From the NCBI RefSeq assembly GCF_013205025.1, contig NZ_JABMLE010000001.1:372001-436000 (forward strand): a DNA stretch of 64,000 nucleotides, read 5' to 3'. The position numbers and the translations under genes were made by a program. Below the pieces are notes generated by a model that was given only the letters and a program-made list of their open reading frames with translations, searched no databases and was not told the origin of the DNA. The stretch comes from Rathayibacter sp. VKM Ac-2857. GTDB taxonomy: Bacteria > Actinomycetota > Actinomycetes > Actinomycetales > Microbacteriaceae. Below are positions 26,201-35,813 of this stretch, piece after piece; the first letter of the stretch is position 1, and every line of letters starts with the position of its first letter.

Positions 26201-28378
26201 TCAGCTCTTGCCGAGGAACTCGCGGTCGCGGTCCTGCACGCGCCGCTCGAGGGCGGCGCGGAGGCGGTCATGCGTCGCGAGCACCGGGTCGGTCTCGAGC
26301 AGCCGCTCGGCCAGCACCCGCGCCTCGAGGATGAGCCAGGAGTCCTGCACCACGCGCAGCAGGCGCAGGGAGGAGCGGCCGCCGGACTGCGAATCGCCCA
26401 GCACGTCGCCCTCGCGGCGCAGCTCGAGGTCGGCCTCGGCCAGGTCGAAGCCGTCGAGCGTCGCCGCGACGGTCTCCACCCGCTCGCGCGGCGTCCTGCC
26501 GGCCTCGGCCGCCGTGACGAAGAGGCAGACGCCGGGCACGCCGCCGCGCCCGATCCGGCCGCGCAGCTGATGCAGCTGCGAGACGCCGAACCGCTCGGCG
26601 TCGAGGACGATCATCATCGACGCGTTCGGCACGTCGACACCGACCTCGATGACGGTGGTCGAGACGAGGACGTCGATCTCCCCGGCCGCGAAGGACTGCA
26701 TGACGGCGTCCTTCTCCTCCGCCGTCATCCGCCCGTGCAGGGCGGCCGAGCGGCGCTTGCCGAGCAGGACGTGCCGGCGGACGCCCTCGAGGGTCTCCGA
26801 CACCGTGGTCAGCGGAGTGGCCGCGGGCTCGTCCTCCGCGGCGAGCGGGCCCTCGGCCGCCTCCCCCGGCTCGATCGCCGGGCAGACGAGGTAGACCTGG
26901 TGGCCCTTGCGGATCTCCTCGTCGGCCCGCTCCCACGCGCGGGCGATGAGGGCGGGACGGTCGGCCAGCGACACGACGTGGCTGCTGATGCCGGGTCGGC
27001 CGGCCGGCAGTTCGCGGATGGTCGAGACGTCGAGGTCGCCGAAGACCGTCATCGCGACGGTGCGCGGGATGGGCGTCGCGGTCAGCACCAGCACGTGCGG
27101 CGGCTGGGCGCCCTTCCGCCGGAGGACGTCGCGCTGGTCGACTCCGAAGCGGTGCTGCTCGTCGATCACCACCAGCCCGAGGTCGTAGAACGAGACCTTG
27201 TCGCCGAGCAGGGCGTGGGTGCCGACGACGATCTTCGCGGTGCCCGAGACGATCCGCAGCAGCGCCGCGCGCCGGGCGGCCGCGCCGAGACCGCCGGTGA
27301 GGAGGGTCGGCACGAGCTCGGCCGACAGCTCGGGCCCGAGGGTGCGGACGATCGAGCGGAGGTGCTGACCGGCGAGCACCTCGGTCGGCGCGAGCAGCGC
27401 CGCCTGCCCGCCGCTCTCGGCCGTCGCGAGCATGGCCCGGAGCGCCACCAGGGTCTTGCCCGAGCCGACCTCGCCCTGCACGAGCCGCGACATCGGCGAC
27501 TCGTCCGCGAGGTCCGCGGTGATCTCGCGGCCGACCGTCTTCTGATCGTCGGTGAGGGTGAACGGGAGCGCGGCGTCGAAGCGCTCGAGCAGCCCGCCCG
27601 GCGCGGCGACCCGCGCGGTCCCCGGTGTCGAGCGAGCGGCCGCCCGCCGCTCGAGCAGGGCCAGCTGCAGCAGGAACGCCTCGTGGAAGCGCAGGGTGTC
27701 GCGCGCCGGGATCTCCTCGCCCTCGCGCTGCGGCCGGTGGATCAGCTCGAGGGCGGCGCCGAGGTCGAGCAGCTTGCGGCTCGCCCGCACCTCCGCGGGG
27801 ATCGGGTCCTGCACGTACTTGAGGTCGTCGAGCACCACGTCGATCGCCGCCTGCAGCTGCCAGCTGGCGATCGTGCTGGTCGCGGGGTAGATCGGGATCG
27901 GCCGCTCGGTCCAGTCCTTCGCGAGCACCGACTTCCCGATCGGGCCGTGCGCCGTGACCTCCTCGTCGTCGAAGAGCCGGTAGTCGGGGTGGGTCAGCTG
28001 CTTCGTCTCGCGGAACATCGACACGGTCCCGGCGAAGATGCCGCGCACGCCCCGGCGCAGCTGCGTGGCGCGCCAGGGCTGACTGAAGAACGTCAGCGAC
28101 AGGGTGCCCGTGCCGTCCGAGATGATGACCTCGAGCAGTCCCCCGCGGCGGTTCTTCATCTCGCGCGAGCGCACCTCGCGGACCTCGGCGACGATCGTCA
28201 CGTTCTCACCGACCGGCAGGCGGGACACGTCGGTGAGCTCCCCGCGCTTGGCGTAGCGGCGCGGGTAGTGGCCGAGCAGCTCGCCGACCGTGCGGTAGCC
28301 GAACGCCTTCTCGATCGGCTTGGCGGTGCGCGGGCCGATCAGCGGCGCGAGCGAGGCGTCGAGGGGGTCCGGGATCAC
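26201..28378 (-). CDS. recG: ATP-dependent DNA helicase RecG
   Basis: A 725-residue branch-migration helicase with a GTG start. The N-terminal wedge/OB domain ([22 protein letters not shown]) is followed by the helicase core: Walker [14 protein letters not shown] near residue 307, DEQH box [14 protein letters not shown] near 404, LTATPIPRT, and motif [12 protein letters not shown]. It starts 7 bp after the transglutaminase gene stop, so it is probably read from the MoxR operon. Confidence 0.95.
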   Translation of the reverse strand: MIPDPLDASLAPLIGPRTAKPIEKAFGYRTVGELLGHYPRRYAKRGELTDVSRLPVGENVTIVAEVREVRSREMKNRRGGLLEVIISDGTGTLSLTFFSQPWRATQLRRGVRGIFAGTVSMFRETKQLTHPDYRLFDDEEVTAHGPIGKSVLAKDWTERPIPIYPATSTIASWQLQAAIDVVLDDLKYVQDPIPAEVRASRKLLDLGAALELIHRPQREGEEIPARDTLRFHEAFLLQLALLERRAAARSTPGTARVAAPGGLLERFDAALPFTLTDDQKTVGREITADLADESPMSRLVQGEVGSGKTLVALRAMLATAESGGQAALLAPTEVLAGQHLRSIVRTLGPELSAELVPTLLTGGLGAAARRAALLRIVSGTAKIVVGTHALLGDKVSFYDLGLVVIDEQHRFGVDQRDVLRRKGAQPPHVLVLTATPIPRTVAMTVFGDLDVSTIRELPAGRPGISSHVVSLADRPALIARAWERADEEIRKGHQVYLVCPAIEPGEAAEGPLAAEDEPAATPLTTVSETLEGVRRHVLLGKRRSAALHGRMTAEEKDAVMQSFAAGEIDVLVSTTVIEVGVDVPNASMMIVLDAERFGVSQLHQLRGRIGRGGVPGVCLFVTAAEAGRTPRERVETVAATLDGFDLAEADLELRREGDVLGDSQSGGRSSLRLLRVVQDSWLILEARVLAERLLETDPVLATHDRLRAALERRVQDRDREFLGKS

Positions 28379-28385
28379 CCGACGA

Positions 28386-30632
28386 TCATAGGTCGGACCT
28401 CGGACGCCGGGTCCGCGCGAGGCCCGGGAGGACCGATCGCGGCGCGACGGCGGCGGTCAGCCGCGCGCCGGCTCCGGCGGAGGCGCGCAGTCCCGCGACC
28501 ACGGTCGACGCCGCACCCCAGCCCGCGGCCTGCTCGGCGGCCACCGGCGCGTAGCGCACGCGCTCGACCCCCTGCCGGAGCTCTCGCAGGGCCGAGCGGG
28601 CGCCCTCGTCGTCGCCGAGGGCGGCGGAGATCAGCGCCGCCTGGGCCCGCGGCGACTCCCCCTCCTCGATCGGGATCCCGAGATCGCGGGCACTCGCCAG
28701 CAGCTCTGCCCAGGCGGGCTCGAGCGCCCCCTCGGCCGCCCGGCGCCGGCGCACGGCGCGCTGGACGACGCGCAGGAGCCACGGCACGAGCAGCAGCAGG
28801 ACCAGCAGCGACCACAGGGTGACGACCGGCGCGCTGGTCGCGGTGCCGCCGCCGAGGGCGCCGGGCCTCGCGGTCGCGGTCGAGGCGCTGGGCGTCGGCG
28901 TCGCGGTCTGACCGGGCTCGGCTCCGGGCGCCGCGCTCGCGGCGGCACCGGGGGTCGTCGACGGTGCGGACGTCGTGGCGCTCGGCAGCGTGTACGAGGC
29001 GGGCGCGCCGCGGCTCGGCGTCGGCTCGAACGGCAGCCAGCCGACGCCCTCGAAGTAGAGCTCGGGCCAGGCGTGCAGGTCGGACGACTGCACCCGGTAG
29101 CTCGTCAGCTCGGTGCCCGGAGACGGGACGACCGAGCCCGGCTGGTAGCCGATGGCGAGTCGCGAGGGGATGCCGAGCTCGCGCGCCATCACGGCCATCG
29201 CCGAGGCGAAGTGCACGCAGTAGCCCTCGCGGACCTCGAGGAAGGAGGCGAGCACGCCGACGCCGTCGCCGTCGTAGCCCTCCTCGGCCGGGGTGTCCTC
29301 GGAGTAGCGGAACTCCGACGAGCGGAAGAACCGCTGCAGCGCGCGGGCCCGGTCGTAGGCGGTGACCTCGTCCGCGGTGACGTCGTTCGCCGTGGTTCGC
29401 ACGATCTCGGGGACGTCCTCCGGGAGCGAGAGGTAGCGGTCGAAGCCGCTGGGCACCGGGGCGTCGAGCAGCTGCTGCGGGTCGGGCTCGAGGCGCAGCG
29501 CCTGCACCTCGTACTCGTCGCCGGCGCGGGTGGTGGCGTCGCCGCGGATCGAGCCGTCCTGCACGTCCTGCAGCCAGCCGTCGCCGACGCCGCTCAGCTC
29601 GGAGACGGGGTACGGCACCGGGAGCCAGCGGCTGCGGAGGGTCTCGACGGAGACGTCGACCTCCTCCGTCTCGCGCGGGACGGCCTCGCCGAGGCCGGCG
29701 GGAGCGATCGGAGCCGCGATGTCGGCGGTCTCCTCGGTGTCGCTGGGCGCCCAGTCCTCGCCCTCGAAGTCCGAGACGGTGAGCACGCGGAGGTAGACCG
29801 GCAGATCGGAGTCGGTCGAGTAGCGCAGCACGGTCACCGGATTCGGCCGGCGCAGGTCGGCGCCGAGCGCGACGACCGGGTCGATCGAGCCGTTGAAGAG
29901 CGTGCCGGAGACGCCGGACGGCGTGGCGACGCGGGCGAAGCCGCCCGCGGACCCGGCGACGAGACCGGCGACGATCACGACGACGCCGGCGATCGCGATC
30001 GACGGCACGGTGGCGCCGAGCGAGGCGCTGCGCGGGCCGCGGCGCTCGGGCCGCGCACTGACCGCGAGGATCCCGAGGTAGACGAGCGCCGTGAGCAGCA
30101 GGCTGGGCCAGGAGACCTCGGCCGGGTCGATGATCGCGGGCACCGCCAGCAGGGTGGCGGGGAAGAGACCCGCGAGCGCGGGGAGGCGCACCGAGAAGGC
30201 GAAGAGGTCGGCCGCCCAGGCGAGCACGACGACACCGCCGACGAGGAGGAAGGCGATCCCGCTGTCGGCGACCGCCGGGAGGCCCTGCTCCGCGATCGAG
30301 GTGAAGCCCGCCTGAGCGAGCGTCTGCGCATCGGCGATCGCGCCGGGAGTCGGGACCAGGAAGAGCAGAGCCCGCCCGGGCACGAACATCGCGGTGAGCA
30401 CGCCGACGACCGCGAGCGTGCCGAGCACCGGCGGGATCACCGGGTGGGTGCGGAGCGCACGCGCCGCGGCGGGGACGGCGAGGACGACGCCGACAGCGAC
30501 GGCCAGCTGGACGAGCCAGCCGATCCCCTCGAGCAGGCGGCCGATCCCCGAGGAGGCCGTGACGAGCGAGAGCCAGAGCAGGACCGAGAGCAGGACCGAG
30601 CCCGAGCGGGCGTCGCGCCCGCGGCGGCTCAC
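28386..30632 (-). CDS. Membrane transglutaminase-like protein (TgpA type)
   Basis: A 748-residue protein. The N-terminal third has about six transmembrane helices. The periplasmic-side transglutaminase core has catalytic Cys in EGYCVHFASAMAVMARELG near residue 471, His in LHAWPELYF near 519, and then WLPFEPTPS. A Pro/Thr/Ala-rich linker and another helix (VTLWSLLVLLLLVPWLLRVV) precede a C-terminal cytoplasmic tail. The GTG start overlaps the DUF58 stop (GTGA). Together with DUF58 and MoxR it forms the typical three-gene set thought to process or assemble surface proteins; the target is unknown. Confidence 0.88.
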   Translation of the reverse strand: MSRRGRDARSGSVLLSVLLWLSLVTASSGIGRLLEGIGWLVQLAVAVGVVLAVPAAARALRTHPVIPPVLGTLAVVGVLTAMFVPGRALLFLVPTPGAIADAQTLAQAGFTSIAEQGLPAVADSGIAFLLVGGVVVLAWAADLFAFSVRLPALAGLFPATLLAVPAIIDPAEVSWPSLLLTALVYLGILAVSARPERRGPRSASLGATVPSIAIAGVVVIVAGLVAGSAGGFARVATPSGVSGTLFNGSIDPVVALGADLRRPNPVTVLRYSTDSDLPVYLRVLTVSDFEGEDWAPSDTEETADIAAPIAPAGLGEAVPRETEEVDVSVETLRSRWLPVPYPVSELSGVGDGWLQDVQDGSIRGDATTRAGDEYEVQALRLEPDPQQLLDAPVPSGFDRYLSLPEDVPEIVRTTANDVTADEVTAYDRARALQRFFRSSEFRYSEDTPAEEGYDGDGVGVLASFLEVREGYCVHFASAMAVMARELGIPSRLAIGYQPGSVVPSPGTELTSYRVQSSDLHAWPELYFEGVGWLPFEPTPSRGAPASYTLPSATTSAPSTTPGAAASAAPGAEPGQTATPTPSASTATARPGALGGGTATSAPVVTLWSLLVLLLLVPWLLRVVQRAVRRRRAAEGALEPAWAELLASARDLGIPIEEGESPRAQAALISAALGDDEGARSALRELRQGVERVRYAPVAAEQAAGWGAASTVVAGLRASAGAGARLTAAVAPRSVLPGLARTRRPRSDL

Positions 30633-31999
30633 GCGACCACCCGGAGTGCGAGGGCCTGCGCCCACGCCTCCTCGACGGCGGTGCGCGGCGACACCGGGAC
30701 GGGGTACCAGCCGAGGGAGCCGAGCGCGGCCTCCTCCTCGGGGGTGCCGCCGACGAGGAAGGCGACGGCCGGGCGTGCGTGCGCGGCGAGGGAGGCCAGC
30801 GCGGCCAGGTCCTCCTCGTGCAGCCGGGAGAGCACGGCGAAGACCGGGCGGCTGCCGCCGGCGTCGCGCATCTCGGCGGCGATCCGGCCGACCGCCTCCA
30901 CCGATTCGGCGGCGGGAGCGAGCTCGGCCAGGCGCAGCAGCACGTCGTGCGCGGCCTCGCGCTCGTCCTCGGAGCGCGCGGGCTGGTCGGGCGCGCCGGT
31001 CTCGATCAGGTGCGTCTCGAAGCCGCGCTCGAGCAGGTGCACCGCGAGCGAGGCGGTCATCGAGACCGCCCACTCCAGGCGATCGTCGCCGCCGCGCTCG
31101 TCGAGGATCCGCGCGGCGCGGGTCTCCAGCAGGATCCAGGCGTGCGGATCGGTGTTCTGCTCGTCCTGGCGCACCTTGAGCTCGCCCGAGCGGGCGCTGG
31201 CCCGCCAGTGCACGCGGCGCATCGCGTCGCCGGGGCGGTAGTCGCGCGGGATGACGTCGTCGGTGCCCGCGCCGGCCGTCGCGTGCGCGACCGGGCTCGA
31301 GCCGCCGGCGCCGTGGGCGTCGAGGACGTCGCTCTGCAGCGGGACGGCCCGCGGGGTCACCACGAAGGGCTGGGCCGCGCCGGCGATCGTCTCGCGCACG
31401 GCCAGCCCGAAGGCGTCGCCGCGGGTGAGCCGCAGCGGGCCGATGCGGTGGATGCCTCGGCGGCCGGCTGGGAGGCGGTAGCGCGCGCGGACCCGGCTCG
31501 AGCCGCTCCCCCGCAGCGCGATCGCCGGCAGCGTGAAGGCTCCGCGCGCGACGGTGCGCCCGGAGACGAGACCGCGCTCGACCCGGTCGAGCCGGTCCTC
31601 CGCACGGGCACCGGCCCTCAGCGCCGAGCCGCGGTTGTCGAGGACGACGTCGACGTCGACCACGTCGCCGACCGCGACGACCTGGGGGGCGAAGCGGCGC
31701 TGCACCTGCAGCACCGGCGTCACGACGAGCAGCGCGAGGATCGCGGCGACCGGCAGGCCGAGCAGGACGATCCCGACGAAGAGCAGCTCGCGGAACGCGA
31801 TGATCGGGGCGACGACGATCGCGACCGCGCCGAGCACGACCAGCGTCCAGCCGCGCACGGTGAGGGCGACCCCGCGGACGGCCGGGAGCGCGCCGATCCG
31901 CCGCGCCGGGCGCTCGGGACCGCGGCGCTCAGGACCACGGGGCTCGGGACCACGGGGCTCCGGCTGACGGCGCTGCGGATCGCGCGGGTCAGTCGGCAC
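30629..31999 (-). CDS. DUF58 domain protein
   Basis: A 456-residue protein: a basic, Arg/Pro-rich N terminus, two transmembrane helices around residues 45-95 (LVVLGAVAIVVAPIIAF, IVLLGLPVAAILALLVV), and the DUF58 core with IPRDYRPGDAMRRVHWRASARSGELKVRQDE. Such proteins partner with MoxR ATPases and have a von Willebrand A-like C-terminal part. The GTG start overlaps the MoxR gene end by 11 bp. Confidence 0.9.
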   Translation of the reverse strand: MPTDPRDPQRRQPEPRGPEPRGPERRGPERPARRIGALPAVRGVALTVRGWTLVVLGAVAIVVAPIIAFRELLFVGIVLLGLPVAAILALLVVTPVLQVQRRFAPQVVAVGDVVDVDVVLDNRGSALRAGARAEDRLDRVERGLVSGRTVARGAFTLPAIALRGSGSSRVRARYRLPAGRRGIHRIGPLRLTRGDAFGLAVRETIAGAAQPFVVTPRAVPLQSDVLDAHGAGGSSPVAHATAGAGTDDVIPRDYRPGDAMRRVHWRASARSGELKVRQDEQNTDPHAWILLETRAARILDERGGDDRLEWAVSMTASLAVHLLERGFETHLIETGAPDQPARSEDEREAAHDVLLRLAELAPAAESVEAVGRIAAEMRDAGGSRPVFAVLSRLHEEDLAALASLAAHARPAVAFLVGGTPEEEAALGSLGWYPVPVSPRTAVEEAWAQALALRVVA

Positions 32000-33032
32000 G
32001 GCCGCTGAACGGGACGGGGGTGGCGGCGACGATGCGCTGGACGATCTCGGTCACCGAGTGCGAGGTGCCGGTGCCGGAGCGGCCGGGGAGCCGGGTCGCG
32101 GGCAGCAGCCGGTGGCCGAGCACCGGCACCGCGAGCACGTCGATGTCGTCCGGGACGACGAAGTCGCGGTCGTTGATCGCGGCGAGCGCCTTGGCCGCGG
32201 CGATCAGCTGCAGGGTCGCGCGCGGGCTGCCACCGAGGCGCAGCTCGGGGTCGATGCGGGTCGCCTGCATGATCGCGACCACGTACTCCTGCACCGGCGG
32301 GGCGACGTAGATCGACTGGACGTAGTCCATCATCCGGGCGAGCTGGTCGTGGCCGACGACCTGGCGCAGCTCCTCCAGCGGGCTCGCGGCGTCGCGGGTG
32401 CGGATCATCTCGAGCTCGGCGCGCTCATCGGGGTAGCCGAGCGAGAGCCGCGCCATGAAGCGGTCGCGCTGCGCCTCGGGGAGGCTGTAGGTGCCCTCCA
32501 TCTCGACGGGGTTCTGCGTCGCGACGACCGCGAACGGCCGCGGCAGGATGTGGGTGACACCGTCGACCGAGACCTGGCGCTCCTCCATGCACTCGAGCAG
32601 CGCGGACTGGGTCTTGGGCGAGGCGCGGTTGATCTCGTCGCCGATGACGACGTTCGCGAAGACCGGGCCGGGCTTGAACTCGAAGTCGCGGGTGGCCTGG
32701 TTGAAGACCGAGACGCCGGTGACATCGGAGGGCAGGAGGTCCGGGGTGAACTGGATGCGCGAGACGGTGCCGCCGACGGAGGCCGCGAGCGACTTCGCGA
32801 GCACGGTCTTGCCGGTGCCCGGCACGTCCTCCATCAGCAGGTGGCCGCCGGCCAGGAAGACGGTCAGTGCCATCGAGACCTCGGCGTCCTTGCCGTCGAT
32901 CACACTGCAGAGGTTCTTCAGGATCGCGGCGCAGTGGGCGCTGAACTCCTCGCGGGTCATCGCCGATCCGGGAGCCGCACCGCGGTCCGATGCCGTGCCG
33001 ACTGCGGAGCGGGTCTCATCGAGGGACGTCAT
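31989..33032 (-). CDS. MoxR family AAA+ ATPase
   Basis: A 347-residue AAA+ chaperone-like ATPase. Walker A is DVPGTGKTVLAKSL near residue 70, Walker B VVIGDEINRASPKTQSALLECMEE near 130, and VATQNPVEMEGTYSLPEAQRDRFM is the sensor region. First gene of the MoxR-DUF58-transglutaminase-recG operon. Divergent from rsmD, with 88 bp in between for both promoters. Confidence 0.93.
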   Translation of the reverse strand: MTSLDETRSAVGTASDRGAAPGSAMTREEFSAHCAAILKNLCSVIDGKDAEVSMALTVFLAGGHLLMEDVPGTGKTVLAKSLAASVGGTVSRIQFTPDLLPSDVTGVSVFNQATRDFEFKPGPVFANVVIGDEINRASPKTQSALLECMEERQVSVDGVTHILPRPFAVVATQNPVEMEGTYSLPEAQRDRFMARLSLGYPDERAELEMIRTRDAASPLEELRQVVGHDQLARMMDYVQSIYVAPPVQEYVVAIMQATRIDPELRLGGSPRATLQLIAAAKALAAINDRDFVVPDDIDVLAVPVLGHRLLPATRLPGRSGTGTSHSVTEIVQRIVAATPVPFSGRAD

Positions 33033-33120
33033 AACTGGTGATTCTCGCAGTGCGAACCGGAAAACGGCTCAGGCTTCCGGGGGGCTCCCAGCCCTCGGCG
33101 CGAGTCCTATGCTCGGAACG

Positions 33121-33705
33121 GTGACCAGGATCATCGCCGGCTTCGCCGGATCGCTCACCCTGCGGGTCCCCCGCGCCGGCACCCGGCCCACGAGCGATCG
33201 GGTCCGGGAGGCGATCTTCTCGGCGCTCGAGGCGCGGGACGCCCTCGACGGCGCGACCGTGATCGACCTCTACGCCGGCTCTGGAGCGCTCGGGCTCGAG
33301 GCTGCCAGCCGCGGCGCCGCCTCCGTGCTGCTCGTGGAGCGCGACCCGAAGGCCGCGAAGACGGCCGGCGAGAACGCCCGCGCGATCACGACGTCCGCCG
33401 CCGCGAACAAGCGCCCGAAGCCGCGGATCGAGGTCGTGATCGCCTCGGTGCGCTCATTCCTCGACGGCTCCCCCGCCGTCAACGCGGACACGGTCTTCCT
33501 CGATCCGCCCTACGACCTCCCCGAGGACGAGCTGGCGGCCGATCTCGCCGGCGTCCTGCCGCTGCTCGCCGAGCACTCCGTCGTCGTCGTCGAGCGGAGC
33601 TCGCGGAGCCCGGAGCCGACGTGGCCCGCAGGGCTCGAGCGCGACCGGCGGAAGGACTACGGCGAGACGACGATCTGGTGGGCGTCGCCCGCGGCGGGCG
33701 AGTAG
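33121..33705 (+). CDS. rsmD: 16S rRNA (guanine(966)-N(2))-methyltransferase
   Basis: A 194-residue SAM methyltransferase: TRIIAGFAGSLTLRVPRAGTRPTSDRVREAIFSAL at the start, motif I DLYAGSGALGLEAASRGA and catalytic DPPYDLP near residue 130. The GTG at 33121 gives the usual N terminus; an in-frame ATG 12 bp upstream is an alternative. It modifies G966 of 16S rRNA. In many actinobacteria rsmD is read together with recG and coaD; here it is inverted and separated from them. Confidence 0.92.
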   Translation: MTRIIAGFAGSLTLRVPRAGTRPTSDRVREAIFSALEARDALDGATVIDLYAGSGALGLEAASRGAASVLLVERDPKAAKTAGENARAITTSAAANKRPKPRIEVVIASVRSFLDGSPAVNADTVFLDPPYDLPEDELAADLAGVLPLLAEHSVVVVERSSRSPEPTWPAGLERDRRKDYGETTIWWASPAAGE

Positions 33706-33756
33706 GCCCTCCGCCCGAGCATTCCGACGCCCGAGCCGCTCCGTCCTCGCCGCGGA

Positions 33757-34791
33757 TCAGCCCGCGGCGCCGTCCCAGCCGAGGTAGGGGTCCCAGCCGC
33801 CGCGCTCGTCCAGCGCGACGCCGCCGAGCCGCACCTCCGGCGCGCCCTCGCGCACCGTCCCCAGGGCGGTGAAGCCCGGAGGCAGCGCCGCGCCGGGAGG
33901 GAAGCAGGCGAGCATCGCGTGGTCCTCCCCGCCGCCGAGCACCAGCGCACGGGCGAGCGCCGCGTCGATGCCGTCCACGGCCGTCACCAGGGCGGCGTGC
34001 GCGTCGACGGCCTCGGGATCGAGATCGAGCACGACCCCGCTCGCCCGGGCCATCCTCCGCGCGTCGAGGACCACGCCGTCCGAGACGTCCATCATCGCCG
34101 TGGCGACCCCGCCCGCCGCGATGCCGGCCGCGATCGGCGGCGTCGGCCGCAGCTGCGCGTCGAGCACCTCCGGGTGCTCCGCGCGCAGCGCCCGGGCGAG
34201 CGCCGCGTCGGGTTCGCCGGCCGTCCGCGCGCGCTCGAAGAGCAGCCGGAGGCCCAGCCCGGAGACGCCGAGCGGCCCGGCGGTCGCGACGACGTCACCC
34301 GGGCGCGCACCGCTCCGGAGCACCGGCTGCCGGCCGTCGAGCGAGCCGAACGCCGTGATCGCCAGGGTCAGTGTGCCGGAGGCGGACAGGTCGCCGCCGA
34401 CGACGCCGCAGCCTGGCGCCATCGCCGCGCAGCCGGCGGCGAGCCCGTCGGCGATCCCCTCGAGCACGTCGACGCCGAGGCGCTGGGGCGCGGCGATGGC
34501 GACCACCAGCGCGGTCGGACGGGCGCCCATCGCGGCGACGTCCGAGAGGTTGGAGGCGGCGGCCTTCCAGCCGAGATCGAAGGGCGAGGACCAGGCGAGC
34601 CGGAAGTCCGGGCCGTGCACCATCATGTCGGTCGTGACCACGAAGCGGCCGTCCGGCGCCCGCAGCACCGCGGAGTCGTCGCCCGGACCGACGAGCGTCT
34701 CGACGCCGCCGCCGCCGAGCCTCGACAGGATCCGCGCGAGGACCTCGCCCTCGCTGAGCTCGGCCAGGGTGGGGCTCGGATCCGGTGCCAT
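33757..34791 (-). CDS. thiL: Thiamine-monophosphate kinase
   Basis: A 344-residue AIR-synthase-fold kinase. Motifs: VGPGDDSAVLRAPDGRFVVTTDMMVHGPDFRL, WKAAASNLSDVAAMGARPTALVVAIAAP, VVGGDLSASGTLTLAITAFG and MMDVSDGVVLDARRMA. It phosphorylates thiamine monophosphate to the diphosphate cofactor. Only 25 bp separate it from the divergent DUF3515 gene, so at least one transcript is probably leaderless. Confidence 0.94.
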   Translation of the reverse strand: MAPDPSPTLAELSEGEVLARILSRLGGGGVETLVGPGDDSAVLRAPDGRFVVTTDMMVHGPDFRLAWSSPFDLGWKAAASNLSDVAAMGARPTALVVAIAAPQRLGVDVLEGIADGLAAGCAAMAPGCGVVGGDLSASGTLTLAITAFGSLDGRQPVLRSGARPGDVVATAGPLGVSGLGLRLLFERARTAGEPDAALARALRAEHPEVLDAQLRPTPPIAAGIAAGGVATAMMDVSDGVVLDARRMARASGVVLDLDPEAVDAHAALVTAVDGIDAALARALVLGGGEDHAMLACFPPGAALPPGFTALGTVREGAPEVRLGGVALDERGGWDPYLGWDGAAG

Positions 34792-34816
34792 GGTTCACAC
34801 GCTAGCGTTGCCGTCG

Positions 34817-35320
34817 ATGTCCTCCCGCCTGCTCCGCGCTCCCCTGGCCGTGGCCTCCGCCGTCCTGCTCCTGAGCGGCTGCTCGGCCGCCGTGGCCCTC
34901 GAACCCGCGGCGGACGCGACGAACGAGGGCTGCGCCGAGGTCTCGGTCCGCCTGCCCGACGTCGTCGCCGAGCTGCCCGAGCGCGAGACGAACGCGCAGG
35001 GCACGGCCGCCTGGGGCAGCCCGGCGGCCGTCATCCTGCACTGCGGCGTCACGCCGCCCGGCCCCACGACCGACTTGTGCGTCTCGGTCAGCGGTGTCGA
35101 CTGGATCATCGACGAGTCGCAGGCCGCCGACGACGTCTACACGCTGACCACCTACGGCCGCGATCCGGCCGTCGAGATCACCGTCGACCAGAGCCGCGCC
35201 TCCGGCACCTCGGCGGTCGTCGACCTCGCGAACGCGGTCTCCTACCTCCCGCAGGAGCGCGCCTGCACGAACGTCTCCGACACGGACACCCTCGACCCCG
35301 CGGGCACGCCGACGGGCTGA
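34817..35320 (+). CDS. DUF3515 family lipoprotein
   Basis: A 167-residue lipoprotein with lipobox LLLSGC (Cys24). Family-typical segments are AAWGSPAAVILHCGVTPPGPTTDLCVSVSGVDWII and a second Cys near the C terminus (RACTNV). Its function is unknown. In actinobacteria this family is regularly found between ddl and thiL, as here, although in this window it is on the opposite strand to both. Confidence 0.85.
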   Translation: MSSRLLRAPLAVASAVLLLSGCSAAVALEPAADATNEGCAEVSVRLPDVVAELPERETNAQGTAAWGSPAAVILHCGVTPPGPTTDLCVSVSGVDWIIDESQAADDVYTLTTYGRDPAVEITVDQSRASGTSAVVDLANAVSYLPQERACTNVSDTDTLDPAGTPTG

Positions 35321-35438
35321 TCCGTCTGCCGAGGCACGTCCGATCTGCAGGTTCCGCACCACGGAGAGCGCTCACCGCGCGATGGACTCCAGCTGGCGTC
35401 CCCGGATCGCCTGCAGATCGATCGTGAGCAGCCTCGTC

Positions 35439-35813
35439 TCAGCCCGGGGAGCGGAGCGCCGCGGCCGCTACCTCGAGCGCTCGCTCCGACGTCGCTCCGA
35501 GTGCCCTCGCCCGCGCCGCATAGGCCCCGGCCGCGAGCTGCAGCTCGTGCTCCACCGCGTCGACCCCGCCGGACACGACGGTGCCGGCGCGGCCCCGCGT
35601 CTCCACGATCCCCGCCGCCTCGAGCTCCTTGTAGGCGCGCGCGACGGTCCCCGGAGCGACGCCGAGCTCCTCGGCGAGCGCGCGCACCGCGGGCAGCCGG
35701 GTCCCCACCAGGAGCGATCCGGCCGCGACCTGCGCGGTGATCCCCTCCCGGATCTGCTCGAACGGCGCCCGCGGGCCCGCCTCGAGCCGGAGCCCGAGGC
35801 CGGCCTCGGTCAT
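35439..35813 (-). CDS. GntR family regulator (YtrA type)
   Basis: A 124-residue short GntR protein. The winged-helix domain fills residues 15-80: PFEQIREGITAQVAAGSLLVGTRLPAVRALAEELGVAPGTVARAYKELEAAGIVETRGRAGTVV. Only a short dimerisation tail follows, as in the YtrA subgroup, which often controls transporters. The ATG overlaps the ddl stop (ATGA), so it is the last gene of the gpsA-ddl unit. Its target is not apparent. Confidence 0.85.
   Translation of the reverse strand: MTEAGLGLRLEAGPRAPFEQIREGITAQVAAGSLLVGTRLPAVRALAEELGVAPGTVARAYKELEAAGIVETRGRAGTVVSGGVDAVEHELQLAAGAYAARARALGATSERALEVAAAALRSPG

Noticed and set aside
33748-33769. Hairpin CGCCGCGG / CCCGCGGCG as a terminator between rsmD and thiL
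   Set aside because: The stem overlaps thiL coding sequence and such GC stems are expected by chance at this composition; not strong enough to annotate.
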